NCBI GenBank assembly: GCA_965246925.1
Contig: OZ251994.1
Coordinates: forward strand, 3,472,001 to 3,536,000
Origin: JANPPS01 sp965246925
Lineage (GTDB): Bacteria; Pseudomonadota; Alphaproteobacteria; Acetobacterales; Acetobacteraceae
Direction of reading: 5' to 3'
DNA: 64,000 nucleotides
Both the position numbers and the translations under genes were made by a program. Shown one piece after another: positions 25,965 through 34,269 of the stretch. The notes beneath the pieces are model-generated. The model searched no databases, was not told where the DNA came from, and saw only the letters and a program-made list of their open reading frames with translations. Each line of letters begins with the position of its first letter. Position 1 is the first letter of the stretch.

Positions 25965-26296
25965 CGTCTCGCCCTTATGTCCCTGACACAGGAGACATCG
26001 TGTGGTTGGATTTCGATCCACAAGCTGGTCATGAGCAGAGTGGCCGCCGCCCAGCGGTTGTGCTGAGCCCAGCGCGATACAACACCCGGTCTGGTTTAAT
26101 GCTCTGTTGCCCAACGACGACCCGGATCAAAGGCTATCCTTTTGAAGTGGCTCTATCAGGCAACCCCCCGAGTGTAGCGCTTGCCGACCAAGTCCGCAGC
26201 ATGGACTGGAAAGCCAGAAAAGCCGAGCGCAAAGGGAGGGCATCTGACGGGGTGTTAACAGAAATACGGCTTAAGTTTCGAACGGTTATCGGTTGA
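25958..26296 (+). CDS. mazF: MazF-type endoribonuclease toxin
   Basis: 112 aa from a TTG at 25958 inside the antitoxin's last codons. Characteristic text: VPDTGDIVWLDFDPQAGHEQ (residues 7-26), RRPAVVLSPARYNTRSGLML, CCPTTTRIKGYPFEV and ALADQVRSMDWKARK. This is the complete MazF/PemK fold with the catalytic Arg and the Thr/Ser of the substrate pocket region. It cleaves single-stranded mRNA at short motifs and is held inactive by MazE. The cleavage site is not predictable. Confidence 0.93.
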   Translation: MVASRPYVPDTGDIVWLDFDPQAGHEQSGRRPAVVLSPARYNTRSGLMLCCPTTTRIKGYPFEVALSGNPPSVALADQVRSMDWKARKAERKGRASDGVLTEIRLKFRTVIG

Positions 26297-26392
26297 ACTT
26301 AGGATTGGTGAATCGTAAGCTTTTTTTGCCGAGCGCTGATCCCTGCTTCGTCCGCACACAAACTATGGTGGTTAAGAAAGTAAGAATTCGAT

Positions 26393-27016
26393 GTGATCGA
26401 AATTAGCCGACTTCATTTTACCAAGGCAGACTTGGCTACGGTATCGCGAGAACAACGCGCACTCATTTTTTTGACCGGGCACACGATCAATCTTGTGAAT
26501 GTCTGGGTGAAGCTGATTCGAGCGTCATCTTCTAGCGAGCCACCGAACGACATTGAAAGCCGGCTTGGCGCTGCGCAAACTCAAATCCTATTGCGTGCGC
26601 TGTTCGGCACTCTTCACGAAGCTTGGCAATGGCAACAGCGTCGCGAGATGGGCCCTTTGATCCAAAGATACCTGCCGAACTGCCCGCCGGACATCAAACA
26701 ATCGCGAAAGAGCCTCTCGCAACGACTTGGGAATGGCGGATTGCTGAAAGTTCTCCGTGATGGTTTCTCCTACCACCACCCTTCCATGGATGCGCTCGAT
26801 ACAGCGTTCCTCGCCACGCCGGATGGCGAAGACTGGTCGTGGTATGTGACCGACGAACTTTCATCCTCGTTTTATCTATCTTGCGAACTGGTCGTTAGCC
26901 ATGGCGCCGCCGGGGTCGCGGGTGATCAGGATCTAAACGCAGGGTTCAAAAAAGTCGTTGACGAGGCGATAGCTGTCGCAAACGACATGAACACATGTTT
27001 ATGGTGTGGTTATTGA
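26393..27016 (+). CDS. Hypothetical protein
   Basis: 207 aa from a GTG at 26393; no ATG start fits. Largely helical, with an early hydrophobic stretch (ALIFLTGHTINLVNVWVKLI) and a central RALFGTLHEAWQWQQRREM. No family recognised. Codon usage differs from the core genes (more A/T at third positions), so it was probably acquired together with the preceding mazEF. The 96 bp separating it from mazF has a T7 run at 26319-26325 but no clear terminator hairpin. Confidence 0.6.
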   Translation: MIEISRLHFTKADLATVSREQRALIFLTGHTINLVNVWVKLIRASSSSEPPNDIESRLGAAQTQILLRALFGTLHEAWQWQQRREMGPLIQRYLPNCPPDIKQSRKSLSQRLGNGGLLKVLRDGFSYHHPSMDALDTAFLATPDGEDWSWYVTDELSSSFYLSCELVVSHGAAGVAGDQDLNAGFKKVVDEAIAVANDMNTCLWCGY

Positions 27017-27169
27017 CAGAAGCAGTCAGGGCGAATTTCCCGTTAAGGCCTGAATGTCATACTGTGCACCAGGTGACGAACGCCCCAAGCCTGGATACAT
27101 TTTCCTTACCATTCTTTATTGAGGGAAACTGAACCAAGCAAGCTGTGAGGTGATGGAGTCCGACCCAGC

Positions 27170-27454
27170 CTAATCCGGATTGCGTAGGTTCAGGCCGCGT
27201 CGCGTGAAAACCCCGAGTTTCCTCATGTGAATCGCATGCTGCCGCCGGGACCAGCCGGAGGTGAATACTCGGCGCCATTCGGCGTCATCGCTCCAGGGTG
27301 TGCCCAGGCGTTTGTTACGAATTAGGGTGCCTTGTAGTTGCCGCAGCCGGCGGCGGCACAGGACTTCATTTAGCGTTTGTAGCTTGCCGGAGTACCAGTA
27401 GCGGTGGTTGGGGGTGCGGTCGGCTTGGAAGCGCCTCGGGGTGCGGGTTGGCAT
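27170..27454 (-). CDS. Small hypothetical protein
   Basis: 94 aa, very Arg-rich. Its ATG follows directly after the stop codon of the tetR-family gene (TAGATG), which is the only support for it being translated. Content such as RYWYSGKLQTLNEVL and PWSDDAEWRRVFTSGWSRR is protein-like, but no family is recognised. It could be a chance frame. Confidence 0.35.
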   Translation of the reverse strand: MPTRTPRRFQADRTPNHRYWYSGKLQTLNEVLCRRRLRQLQGTLIRNKRLGTPWSDDAEWRRVFTSGWSRRQHAIHMRKLGVFTRRGLNLRNPD

Positions 27455-28081
27455 CTAAGGGCGGTAGAGGCGGAGGAATAGCGTGACGCCGCGCTCGATA
27501 CGGAACGGGAGATCGGCCTCGATGGCGGGGATGCCGATGTCGAGGGCGAGCTGGAAGTTGCTGAACCCTTGCCAGAGGCCGAACAGTTCCTCGGCGGCCT
27601 GGTCCACGTCGCACGGGCGCAGTTCACCGCTGGCCACGGCGGAGGCGATCAGGGCGGAGAGGTTGGCGCGGGTACGGCCGGGGCCTAGATCGTAGAAGGC
27701 CTGCGCCAAGTCGTGGTGACGGCGGAGTTCGCCGGCGATGACGCTGTAGAAGTCGATGGCGGGCGGGCTGATGAGGAAACCGAGGATGCCAAGGCCGAAC
27801 TGGCGCAGGGCGTCGGCGATCGGCGGTGCCGGGCCGTCCGGGGGGCGTTGCGCTTGTTCGATCCGCTCCATCTCGCGCAGGATCGCGGCGCGGAACAGGG
27901 CGGTCTTGTCCTTGTAGTGTGAGTAGAGGGTGACCTTGGATACGCTGGCGCGGGCGGCGATGGCCTCGATGGACGTTCCCTCGATACCGCGGGCCAGGAA
28001 TAGCGCCCAGGCGGCGTCCAGGATGGCCAGGCCCTTTTGGGCGTCGCGCGGGCGTCCGGGGCGGGGTGGTTCGTCGTTCAT
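27455..28081 (-). CDS. TetR/AcrR family transcriptional regulator
   Basis: 208 aa from the ATG at 28081 (MNDEPPRPGRPRDAQKG). The N-terminal helix-turn-helix SIEAIAARASVSKVTLYSHY is followed by KDKTALFRAAI, as in AcrR/AefR-like repressors. The C-terminal ligand domain (FGLGILGFLISPPAIDFYSV) is of the type with a conserved C-terminal AefR-like fold. It is divergent from the GFA-type gene at 28151, and a palindrome lies between them. It therefore probably represses itself and that neighbour. Effector unknown. Confidence 0.9.
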   Translation of the reverse strand: MNDEPPRPGRPRDAQKGLAILDAAWALFLARGIEGTSIEAIAARASVSKVTLYSHYKDKTALFRAAILREMERIEQAQRPPDGPAPPIADALRQFGLGILGFLISPPAIDFYSVIAGELRRHHDLAQAFYDLGPGRTRANLSALIASAVASGELRPCDVDQAAEELFGLWQGFSNFQLALDIGIPAIEADLPFRIERGVTLFLRLYRP

Positions 28082-28119
28082 CCGGTCAGCTTGACACAAT
28101 CGGAGCAGCCTGGCATTAC

Positions 28120-28135
28120 TGAACGGTATCGTTCA
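28120..28135. promoter_or_regulatory. TetR-type operator palindrome
   Basis: TGAACGGTATCGTTCA has perfect 6-bp arms TGAACG/CGTTCA with a 4-bp centre. On the plus strand a TTGACA at 28091 and a weak CATTAC at 28114 (17-bp spacing) would place the transcription start within the palindrome. A repressor bound here could block the plus-strand gene and also the divergent tetR gene. Confidence 0.6.
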
Positions 28136-28150
28136 TGAAGGTGAAGCGCC

Positions 28151-28567
28151 ATGTCGTATCAAGGTCAGTGCCTCTGTGGTGCCGTCCATTACCAGTCGAG
28201 CGGCCCGGCGGTGTTCACGGGCAATTGCTACTGCGCGGATTGCCGGCGGGAGAGTGGGACCGGGCACATTACGGCCGTGGCCGTGCCGGAACCCACGCTG
28301 CAGGTGCGGGGTGAGACCAAGGAGTTCACTAAATCGTCCGACAGCGGCGGCACGATCCGCAATATTTTCTGCCCGGTATGCGCGACGACGTTGTTCACAC
28401 GTCCGTCCAAGCTGCCGGGTCTGGCGCTGATCCGGGCGGGGACGCTCGATGACGTGTCCGACGTGAAGCCGCAGATCAATATGTATGTCGCCAGCGCGCC
28501 GGCTTGGGACAGGCCGGCGGAGGGTATCGCCGGATTTCCGGGGATGGCGCCGCCGGGCGGGAATTAA
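28151..28567 (+). CDS. GFA/CENP-V family zinc protein
   Basis: 138 aa from the ATG at 28151. Zinc-binding cysteines follow the GFA pattern: QCLCGAVHY near residue 7, CYCADCRRESG near 26, and FCPVCATTLFT near 75. The family was named for glutathione-dependent formaldehyde activation, but most members lack proven activity. The C-terminal INMYVASAPAWDRPAEG is typical. It faces the TetR regulator with an operator between, so it may be induced by a small molecule, possibly an aldehyde. Confidence 0.88.
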   Translation: MSYQGQCLCGAVHYQSSGPAVFTGNCYCADCRRESGTGHITAVAVPEPTLQVRGETKEFTKSSDSGGTIRNIFCPVCATTLFTRPSKLPGLALIRAGTLDDVSDVKPQINMYVASAPAWDRPAEGIAGFPGMAPPGGN

Positions 28568-28767
28568 GGCCGCGCACCCTGAGCGGCCCCTGCACGGCGT
28601 CGGACCGCCCGGCGTTATCGTGGGGCATGCTGGCCGCTGGAGCGGGTGCGATCCTGGCGAATGGCGGTCGTTCCGGTTGCGGGTGGTGGATAGCGCTTCG
28701 CTTATCCCTCTACGGCCTCTTGCGTCTGGCGAGTTCGGGTGACGCGGCGGTCGTTGGAGGCGCGCAC

Positions 28768-29772
28768 TCAATACATCTCCGGACGGATCACGTTCTGGGG
28801 CTGGTTGGTCAGCAGCGCCGCGCGCATTGTTTCGGCTGATTTGATGCGGATGTCCCAGTGTGCCTCGGGCGTGAGGTAGGCGGAGTGGGGGGTGATGATG
28901 AGGCGGCCCAGGGTCCAGTCTTCCCGGGCACGGTAGGCGCGGAGGAGTTCGGGTAGGGGGGCGATGGGGGGTTCGACCGGTAGCACGTCCAGGCCGGCGG
29001 CGGCGAGGTGGCCGGAGCGGAGGGCGGCGGCCACCGCGTCCACGTCCAAGATGGGGCCGCGTGCCGTGTTCACGACCACAGCGCCGGGCGGAAGCTGCGC
29101 CAGTTCGGCGGCGCCGATCAGGCCCGACGTCACCGGGGTCAGCGGCGTGTGGATCGACAGCACGTCCGACCCGGCCAGCAACTCCGGCAGGGTCAGCGCA
29201 CGCCCCACACCCAGCGCCAGTTCGGACCCGTTGGGGAGCGCCGGGTCGTAGAAGGTGACACGGAAGCCGAGGGCCTTGGCGCGAAGGGCGACCGCGGTGC
29301 CGATGCGGCCGCAGCCGACGATGCCGAAGCCCTGCGCGCTGGTGCGGCGGAGCACGGGATGCTGCATGGCGAACCAGGGGGCGGGCGGGTCGGCGCGCTG
29401 CCTGTCATGATGCAGGGTGATGCCGCGGCGGAGCGCCAGCGCGAGGGCGATGGCGTGGTCGGCCACCTCCGTCGTGCCGTAATCCGGCACGTTGCAAACG
29501 GTGATACCGCGGGCGGCGGCGGCCCCACGGTCGATCCGGTCATAGCCCACGCCCATGCGGACGATGGCGCGGAGCTTGGGGAAGCGGGCCAGGTCTTCCG
29601 CCTGGCAGAAGTGGCGGAACAGCATGAGGCCGTCCACTTCGGCACACTCCGCCGGGTCGAGGTCTGCCAGCGCGGCCACGTCGCGCATCAGGATGCGGGG
29701 GCTATCGCCGAGGATGCGGCGCTCTTCGGTATCGTTGGGGTACATTGCCTCGGGGTAGAGGATGGTGACCAT
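28768..29772 (-). CDS. D-isomer-specific 2-hydroxyacid dehydrogenase (CtBP-like)
   Basis: 334 aa. NAD-binding motif GIVGCGRIGTAVALRAKALG near residue 150. The catalytic Arg is in VNTARGPILD, Glu in GLDVLPVEPP and His in IITPHSAYLTPEA. The N-terminal RMGVGYDRIDRGAAAARGI is the CtBP/phosphoglycerate-dehydrogenase-like substrate region. It reduces a 2-keto acid or oxidises a D-2-hydroxy acid; the substrate is unassigned. Stands alone. The 200 bp between this gene and the GFA gene show nothing notable. Confidence 0.9.
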   Translation of the reverse strand: MVTILYPEAMYPNDTEERRILGDSPRILMRDVAALADLDPAECAEVDGLMLFRHFCQAEDLARFPKLRAIVRMGVGYDRIDRGAAAARGITVCNVPDYGTTEVADHAIALALALRRGITLHHDRQRADPPAPWFAMQHPVLRRTSAQGFGIVGCGRIGTAVALRAKALGFRVTFYDPALPNGSELALGVGRALTLPELLAGSDVLSIHTPLTPVTSGLIGAAELAQLPPGAVVVNTARGPILDVDAVAAALRSGHLAAAGLDVLPVEPPIAPLPELLRAYRAREDWTLGRLIITPHSAYLTPEAHWDIRIKSAETMRAALLTNQPQNVIRPEMY

Positions 29773-29891
29773 AAAATTTGTGTCCTCTTGCGAGCGTTGA
29801 CTCCGTTTCTTCAGAACGGTCCTATCGTGCTTGGCGGTTCACAAGCCTCGATAGCGGAACGAAATATGATCGTAGCCACCGGTAAGCCCTA

Positions 29892-30362
29892 ATGAGTGTT
29901 TGTCATCGGATCGTAGGATGCCTTGTCGGGCTTCTTGTATTCTCGGATGCGTATGCATTACGCCAGCTTACCGTCAATGACTTTCAAGGTACCTGGCGAT
30001 TAGCCCGGGTCGTGGGCGCCTCCGAAGGTGGGTTGCCTGCAGACAGTCCTAGACGGAAGTTAGGACTAGTTGTGACCTGGACTGCCGCGGAGGTTACGTC
30101 GCCTGACGGGACGTGCGTGCTGCACGATCCAACTATAAAGGTCATTTCAAATCGTTTGCTGGAGACCGTTGTTTGGGGCGGACAGAAAATCAAGGGGCTC
30201 GACTTACCTCGGAAAGTAACTGATAAGACTTTTGGTAAGGACTCCACCCCGGCATTTCAGGATGCTGGATACTGTGCCAACGGAGTCATGATCGATCCAG
30301 AACACATCGTTGTCAGTTGGACCAATGGGTGGATCTATGAGCTGGTTCGCATGGCGCGTTAG
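29892..30362 (+). CDS. Exported hypothetical protein
   Basis: 156 aa from the ATG at 29892 with a signal peptide (MSVCHRIVGCLVGLLVFSDA, cleaved near AYA before LRQLT). The mature part begins with NDFQGTWRLARVVGASEGG, a beginning seen in small lipocalin-like or beta-barrel stress proteins. Two cysteines (GTCVLHD and GYCANG) could form a disulfide. No family firmly recognised. More A/T rich than both neighbours. Confidence 0.65.
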   Translation: MSVCHRIVGCLVGLLVFSDAYALRQLTVNDFQGTWRLARVVGASEGGLPADSPRRKLGLVVTWTAAEVTSPDGTCVLHDPTIKVISNRLLETVVWGGQKIKGLDLPRKVTDKTFGKDSTPAFQDAGYCANGVMIDPEHIVVSWTNGWIYELVRMAR

Positions 30363-30432
30363 CTGAACCTCGGCGGGGATGGCCATCCGGGTGGGGTTCG
30401 GCCATGGTAAGGCTTTGCCGGAGTGACCCCGC

Positions 30433-31971
30433 ATGAACGGTGCCGAGAGCCTTGTCCGTACTTTGCTGGCGTGCGGGGTGGATACTTGTTTTGCCAATCC
30501 GGGGACGTCCGAGATGCATTTCGTGGCGGCACTCGACCGGATACCCGGCATGCGGTGCGTGCTGGGGTTGTTCGAGGGGGTGGTGACGGGGGCGGCGGAC
30601 GGGTATGCGCGAATGACGGACCGTCCGGCGGCGACGCTGCTGCATTGCGGGCCGGGATTGGGCAACGGCTTGGCCAACCTGCACAATGCGCGGCGGGGCC
30701 GGACGCCGATGGTGAATATCGTGGGGGATCAGGCCACGTATCACCGGCCGCTGGACGCGCCGCTGACCGCCGATACGGAGGGGCTGGCGCGGGCGGTGTC
30801 GGCCTGGGTGCGCACGGCATCGCGGGCGGATCAGGTGGGTGCGGACGCGGCGGCGGCGGTGCAGGCGGCGCGCACCTCGCCGGGCGGTATCGCAACCCTG
30901 ATTTTGCCGAGCGATACGTCGTGGGACGAGGGTGGGGAGATCGGCACCGTGCTGGCACCGCCCGCGGTGCCGCAGGCCGGGCAGGACCAGATCGACTCCG
31001 CCGTGCGGGCGTTGCGATCCGGGGAGCCCACCATGCTGCTGCTGGGCGGCATGGCGCTGCGGGCGGGGACGCTGGCGGTGGCGGCGCGGATTCTGACCGC
31101 GACGGGGGCGAGCATGCTGTCCCAGGTGAGCAATGCTCGGGTCGAGCGGGGCGCCGGGCGGGTGCCGATCGACCGGATTCCGTATCCGATCGATCAGGCG
31201 CTGGCGTCGTTGGAGGGGATCAAGCACCTGATCCTGGTGGGTGCGACGCCGCCGGTAGCGTTCTTCGCTTATCCGGGCAAGCCGGGGTATTTGTATCCTA
31301 CGGACTGCCAGGTGCACGTCCTGACCCGGCCGGAGCAGCATGCGGCGGACGCGCTGCATCGGGTGGCGGACGCGCTGGGGGCGGGACGGGCGGAACTGGT
31401 GGCGCCGGGCCCGCGGCCGATGCCGGGGCGGGGAGCGATCTCGCCGGAGGTGTTTGCGCAGTCATTGTGTGCATTGCTGCCGGAAGGGGCGGTGGTGGTG
31501 GACGAGAGCATCACCTTCGGCCGTGCGCTGTTCCCGGCCACGCATGACGCGGCGCCGCATGACTGGGTGCAGCTGACGGGGGGTGCGATCGGCGACGGGC
31601 TGCCGCTGGCGGTGGGCTGCGGCGTGGGGGCGCCGGGCCGGCGGGTGGTGGTGCTGCAAGCCGATGGGTCGGCGATGTACACGCTGCAGGGGTTGTGGAC
31701 GATGGCGCGGGAGCGGCTGGACGTGACGACGGTTATTTTTAGTAACCGCAAGTATGCGATCTTGCTGCATGAGTATCGCAACGTCGGCGCCAATCCGGGG
31801 CGGACGGCGCTGGACATGCTGGACCTGGGCAACCCGGCGCTGGATTGGGTGAAGCTGGCGGAGGGGCATGGCGTGGAGGCGGGGCGGGCGGAGACGATGG
31901 AGCAGTTCAATGATCTGTTCACGCAAGCGAATGCTCGGCCGGGGCCGTTCGTGATTGAGTTGGTGATTTAG
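30433..31971 (+). CDS. ThDP-dependent enzyme, acetolactate synthase-like
   Basis: 512 aa. The N-terminal PYR domain has the catalytic Glu in GLFEGVVTGAADGYARM and the substrate-site text FANPGTSEMHF. The C-terminal PP domain carries the ThDP motif ADGSAMYTLQGLWTMARE followed by SNRKYAIL. The ADGS in place of GDGS is a mild variation. The family is annotated as acetolactate synthase large subunit, but no ilvN-type regulatory subunit is near. Many such proteins are decarboxylases or lyases of unknown substrate (benzoylformate decarboxylase type), so the reaction is left open. Confidence 0.85.
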   Translation: MNGAESLVRTLLACGVDTCFANPGTSEMHFVAALDRIPGMRCVLGLFEGVVTGAADGYARMTDRPAATLLHCGPGLGNGLANLHNARRGRTPMVNIVGDQATYHRPLDAPLTADTEGLARAVSAWVRTASRADQVGADAAAAVQAARTSPGGIATLILPSDTSWDEGGEIGTVLAPPAVPQAGQDQIDSAVRALRSGEPTMLLLGGMALRAGTLAVAARILTATGASMLSQVSNARVERGAGRVPIDRIPYPIDQALASLEGIKHLILVGATPPVAFFAYPGKPGYLYPTDCQVHVLTRPEQHAADALHRVADALGAGRAELVAPGPRPMPGRGAISPEVFAQSLCALLPEGAVVVDESITFGRALFPATHDAAPHDWVQLTGGAIGDGLPLAVGCGVGAPGRRVVVLQADGSAMYTLQGLWTMARERLDVTTVIFSNRKYAILLHEYRNVGANPGRTALDMLDLGNPALDWVKLAEGHGVEAGRAETMEQFNDLFTQANARPGPFVIELVI

Positions 31972-32360
31972 AAATCGCATCAACCGGCTCAGCTTTCGGC
32001 CAACAACGTCTCTATTTCCGTTAGCCATTCGATCGGTGTCTGACCAAAACCGCGGGGATCAACCTAGTCCGTTAGGTAATTAGAGAATGCTTAGTCTGCG
32101 TCATGAGAGTGATCATGGACGAAACGCATTATATCAGCGCGGGTGCCCAAGATCCTCAGCAGGGTGGGCCCAATTTCTAAACTTTGCAACACAGCCTAGC
32201 ACAGACCACTCCTCGGCCAGACCTGGTAGAGAGCTCGTGCCGAGGAACCTTTTTAAGCATGGATAGTCCTGGCGGAAGCTTGAGTACACGTCTGTCATCG
32301 CAGGACCTGGAATGCGGCTGGAGTAATACCAGAACTCGGGCGCAAGGACTCCACCTTCAA
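31972..32360. other. Intergenic stretch without intact gene
   Basis: The 389 bp hold no complete reading frame. On the minus strand about 31975-32200 gives protein-like text interrupted by two stops (for example LLRILGTRADIMRFVHDHSH, then FGQTPIEWLTEIETLLAES), so it may be an eroded small gene. No promoter or RNA is recognised. Confidence 0.4.
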
Positions 32361-32452
32361 TGTCATCGCGAGCGCAGCGTGGCGATCCAGGGCGCCATGA
32401 GCAGGCTTGTCACCCTGGATCGCAACACCCACGCTGCGCTCGCGATGACGGT
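32361..32452. repeat. Long inverted repeat (dispersed palindromic element)
   Basis: The left arm starts TGTCATCGCGAGCGCAGCGT at 32361 and runs through CGATCCAGGG. The right arm is its reverse complement, ending at 32452, with six extra bases. The arms are about 30-37 bp around a 21-bp loop. This is a type of mobile palindrome common in alphaproteobacteria (sequence built on CGCGAGCGCAGCG and GATCCAGG). It lies just outside the IS1111-like element. Confidence 0.75.
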
Positions 32453-32552
32453 GTAGGGTGAGTCAACGGGCCCGAGTTCTGTTGGGGTGGACGGCCCCAC
32501 GGCATCGCGTGCCAAGGTTGGGTTGTCGAAACGCCAACAGAGGACCGTCCAA

Positions 32553-33569
32553 ATGAAGTTTAAGCGCATTGCCATCGACATTTCAAAGCACGCGTTCACG
32601 CTGCACGGCGTGGATGACCAGGAACGTCCAGTGCTGCGGCGTGACCTTCGGCGGGCGGAGGTGGAAACGTTCGTCGCCAAAATCGACAGCACCGAGGTGA
32701 TCATGGAGGCGTGCGGTGGCGCACACCACTGGGGCCGTGTTTTAGCTCGGCTGGGCCACGAGGTGCGCCTGATCCCAGCGCAGTATGTCAGGCCGTTCGT
32801 CAGGCGCGCCAAGAACGATCGAACCGATGCCGAGGCGATCAACGACGCCGCATCCCGGCCCGGCATGCCAACAGTCGCGGTCAAGACCGCCCAGCACCAG
32901 GCCGAGCTGATCATCCTCAAGCATCGCGAGATGCTGGTCGCGCAACGCACCCAGGTGATCAACGCACTACGCGGGCATGCAGCCGAGTTCGGCGTCGTCG
33001 CGGCCAAGGGCACCGCCCAGGTCCAACCTTTGCTCGACAAGCTGGCCAGCGATCCGGCGATCCCGGCCGCGGCACGCGCAATGTTCGTGCGGATCGGCGA
33101 ACACGCGGCCGACCTGGATCGGCAGATCGCCGTCGTCGATGCGGATCTCTCCGCCCAGCACAAGGCCAGCTCAGTCAGCCAGATGCTGGCCGAGGTGCCG
33201 GGCATCGGCCCGGTCACCGCGATTACCCTCGCGGTGGGCGTGGACCCTGCTGCGTTTGCCTCCGGGCGGCATTTTGCGGCTTGGCTGGGATTAACGCCAA
33301 AAGAGCATTCCACGGGAGGCAAGCAGCGCCTCGGCAGGATCAGCAAGGCCGGCAACGAGAGACTGCGCAGCCTGCTCGTTGTCGGCGCCATGGCAGTGAT
33401 TCGCCATGCCAAGCCAGGCAAGCGCTCGGTTTCCCCCTGGTTGCTGGCCCTACTCGCACAAAAGCCGCGGAAGCTGGCTGCGGTAGCGCTGGCCAACAAG
33501 ATCGCCCGCACCGTGTGGGCGATGATGGCGCGCGGTGAAGCGTATCGGCATCTGCCGGCCGCCGCCTGA
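32553..33569 (+). CDS. IS110-family DEDD transposase
   Basis: 338 aa from the ATG at 32553 (MKFKRIAIDISKHAFTLHG). The RuvC-like DEDD residues are visible: Asp in IAIDISKHAF, Glu in VIMEACGGAHHWGR, and Asp pair in KNDRTDAEAI. The C-terminal Tnp_20 domain follows (VPGIGPVTAITLAVGV, then GLTPKEHSTGGKQRLGRISK with the conserved serine region). The frame is intact and the element may be active. It differs in composition from the host core only slightly. Confidence 0.93.
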   Translation: MKFKRIAIDISKHAFTLHGVDDQERPVLRRDLRRAEVETFVAKIDSTEVIMEACGGAHHWGRVLARLGHEVRLIPAQYVRPFVRRAKNDRTDAEAINDAASRPGMPTVAVKTAQHQAELIILKHREMLVAQRTQVINALRGHAAEFGVVAAKGTAQVQPLLDKLASDPAIPAAARAMFVRIGEHAADLDRQIAVVDADLSAQHKASSVSQMLAEVPGIGPVTAITLAVGVDPAAFASGRHFAAWLGLTPKEHSTGGKQRLGRISKAGNERLRSLLVVGAMAVIRHAKPGKRSVSPWLLALLAQKPRKLAAVALANKIARTVWAMMARGEAYRHLPAAA

Positions 33570-33793
33570 GCCGCGCGCAGACGCCGGGGGTTTAGGGCAG
33601 CACAAGATGACGATCGGTCGCGCCGACAAGCGAGACATGCCGTTTATACCTGTGGTCAGTTCAGGCCGCAGTCTTGTTTGGCACTCGTTTGCGGAACCCA
33701 TCTGGGCCAGCGGTCATGAGGCCGCGCTAACAGGCCGGACACATGAGCGCACGCGATCCTCAGCCTTCTTGTTCCAAACCGCCTTGAACCCCA
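33570..33793 (+). ncRNA. Candidate IS1111 guide (bridge/seek) RNA region
   Basis: In IS1111-group elements the guide RNA that pairs with target and donor DNA is encoded in the non-coding segment downstream of the transposase, unlike the IS110 group, where it is upstream. This element has only a 54-bp non-coding left part but 224 bp on the right, consistent with that arrangement. Structure and loops were not folded, so the boundaries are the whole segment. Confidence 0.4.
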
Positions 33794-33885
33794 GGGGCCG
33801 TCCACACATGGTGTAAGTGACCTACTCGTCGTTGACACTAAGAGACGCTGCGGGTTAGCTTACGTTCGTTTCGATTGGATGCGGA

Positions 33886-34269
33886 ATGTCAGGCTTCGAT
33901 AAACAGAAGTTCGCAGATTATCTTGATGAGCATGTATCACCGAAAAGATTTGGCGAGGGTAGATGCGCGCATTTCGTGCGGGTTGCACTGGCGGCGGGTG
34001 GGCTGAAGCCTATCACCTGGCCGGTGCCGGCGAAAGATTGGGGTCCGACCCTCGTCGCCCTTGGCTTTACTGTGACCCCGGCTGCTGGTTATACCCCGGC
34101 GCTGGGCGATGTGGTCGTTATCCAAGGGACATCGGACAGCGAGGCCGGTCACATCGCGGGGTACGATGGGAAATACTGGGTGTCCGATTTCGTTCAGAAC
34201 GACCTCTGGCCCGGCCCGGCCTATCGTAAGGAGAAGCCGTCCTATGCGCTGTATCGCCGCGCTGATTAG
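33886..34269 (+). CDS. BPSL0067 family protein, putative NlpC/P60-fold amidase
   Basis: 127 aa from the ATG at 33886. The likely catalytic Cys is in EGRCAHFVRVALAAGG near residue 27 and the His in EAGHIAGYDGKYWVSDF near residue 88, in the order expected of papain-like NlpC/P60 amidases. No signal peptide, so self-export is unlikely. The next gene, overlapping by 26 bp, encodes a protein with a signal peptide. This pairing resembles type VI amidase effectors (cytosolic toxin, periplasmic immunity), but no secretion gene is in the window. Family recognition is from motif memory. Confidence 0.75.
   Translation: MSGFDKQKFADYLDEHVSPKRFGEGRCAHFVRVALAAGGLKPITWPVPAKDWGPTLVALGFTVTPAAGYTPALGDVVVIQGTSDSEAGHIAGYDGKYWVSDFVQNDLWPGPAYRKEKPSYALYRRAD

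Larger units (their letters stand above)
32487..33805 (+). mobile_element. IS110-family, IS1111-group insertion sequence
   Basis: About 1.3 kb. Subterminal inverted repeats are GTGGACGGCCCC at 32487-32498 and its complement GGGGCCGTCCAC at 33794-33805. True ends lie a few bases outside these, as is usual for the IS1111 group, and no target duplication is expected. It contains one intact transposase and a 224-bp non-coding 3' segment. Confidence 0.82.
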
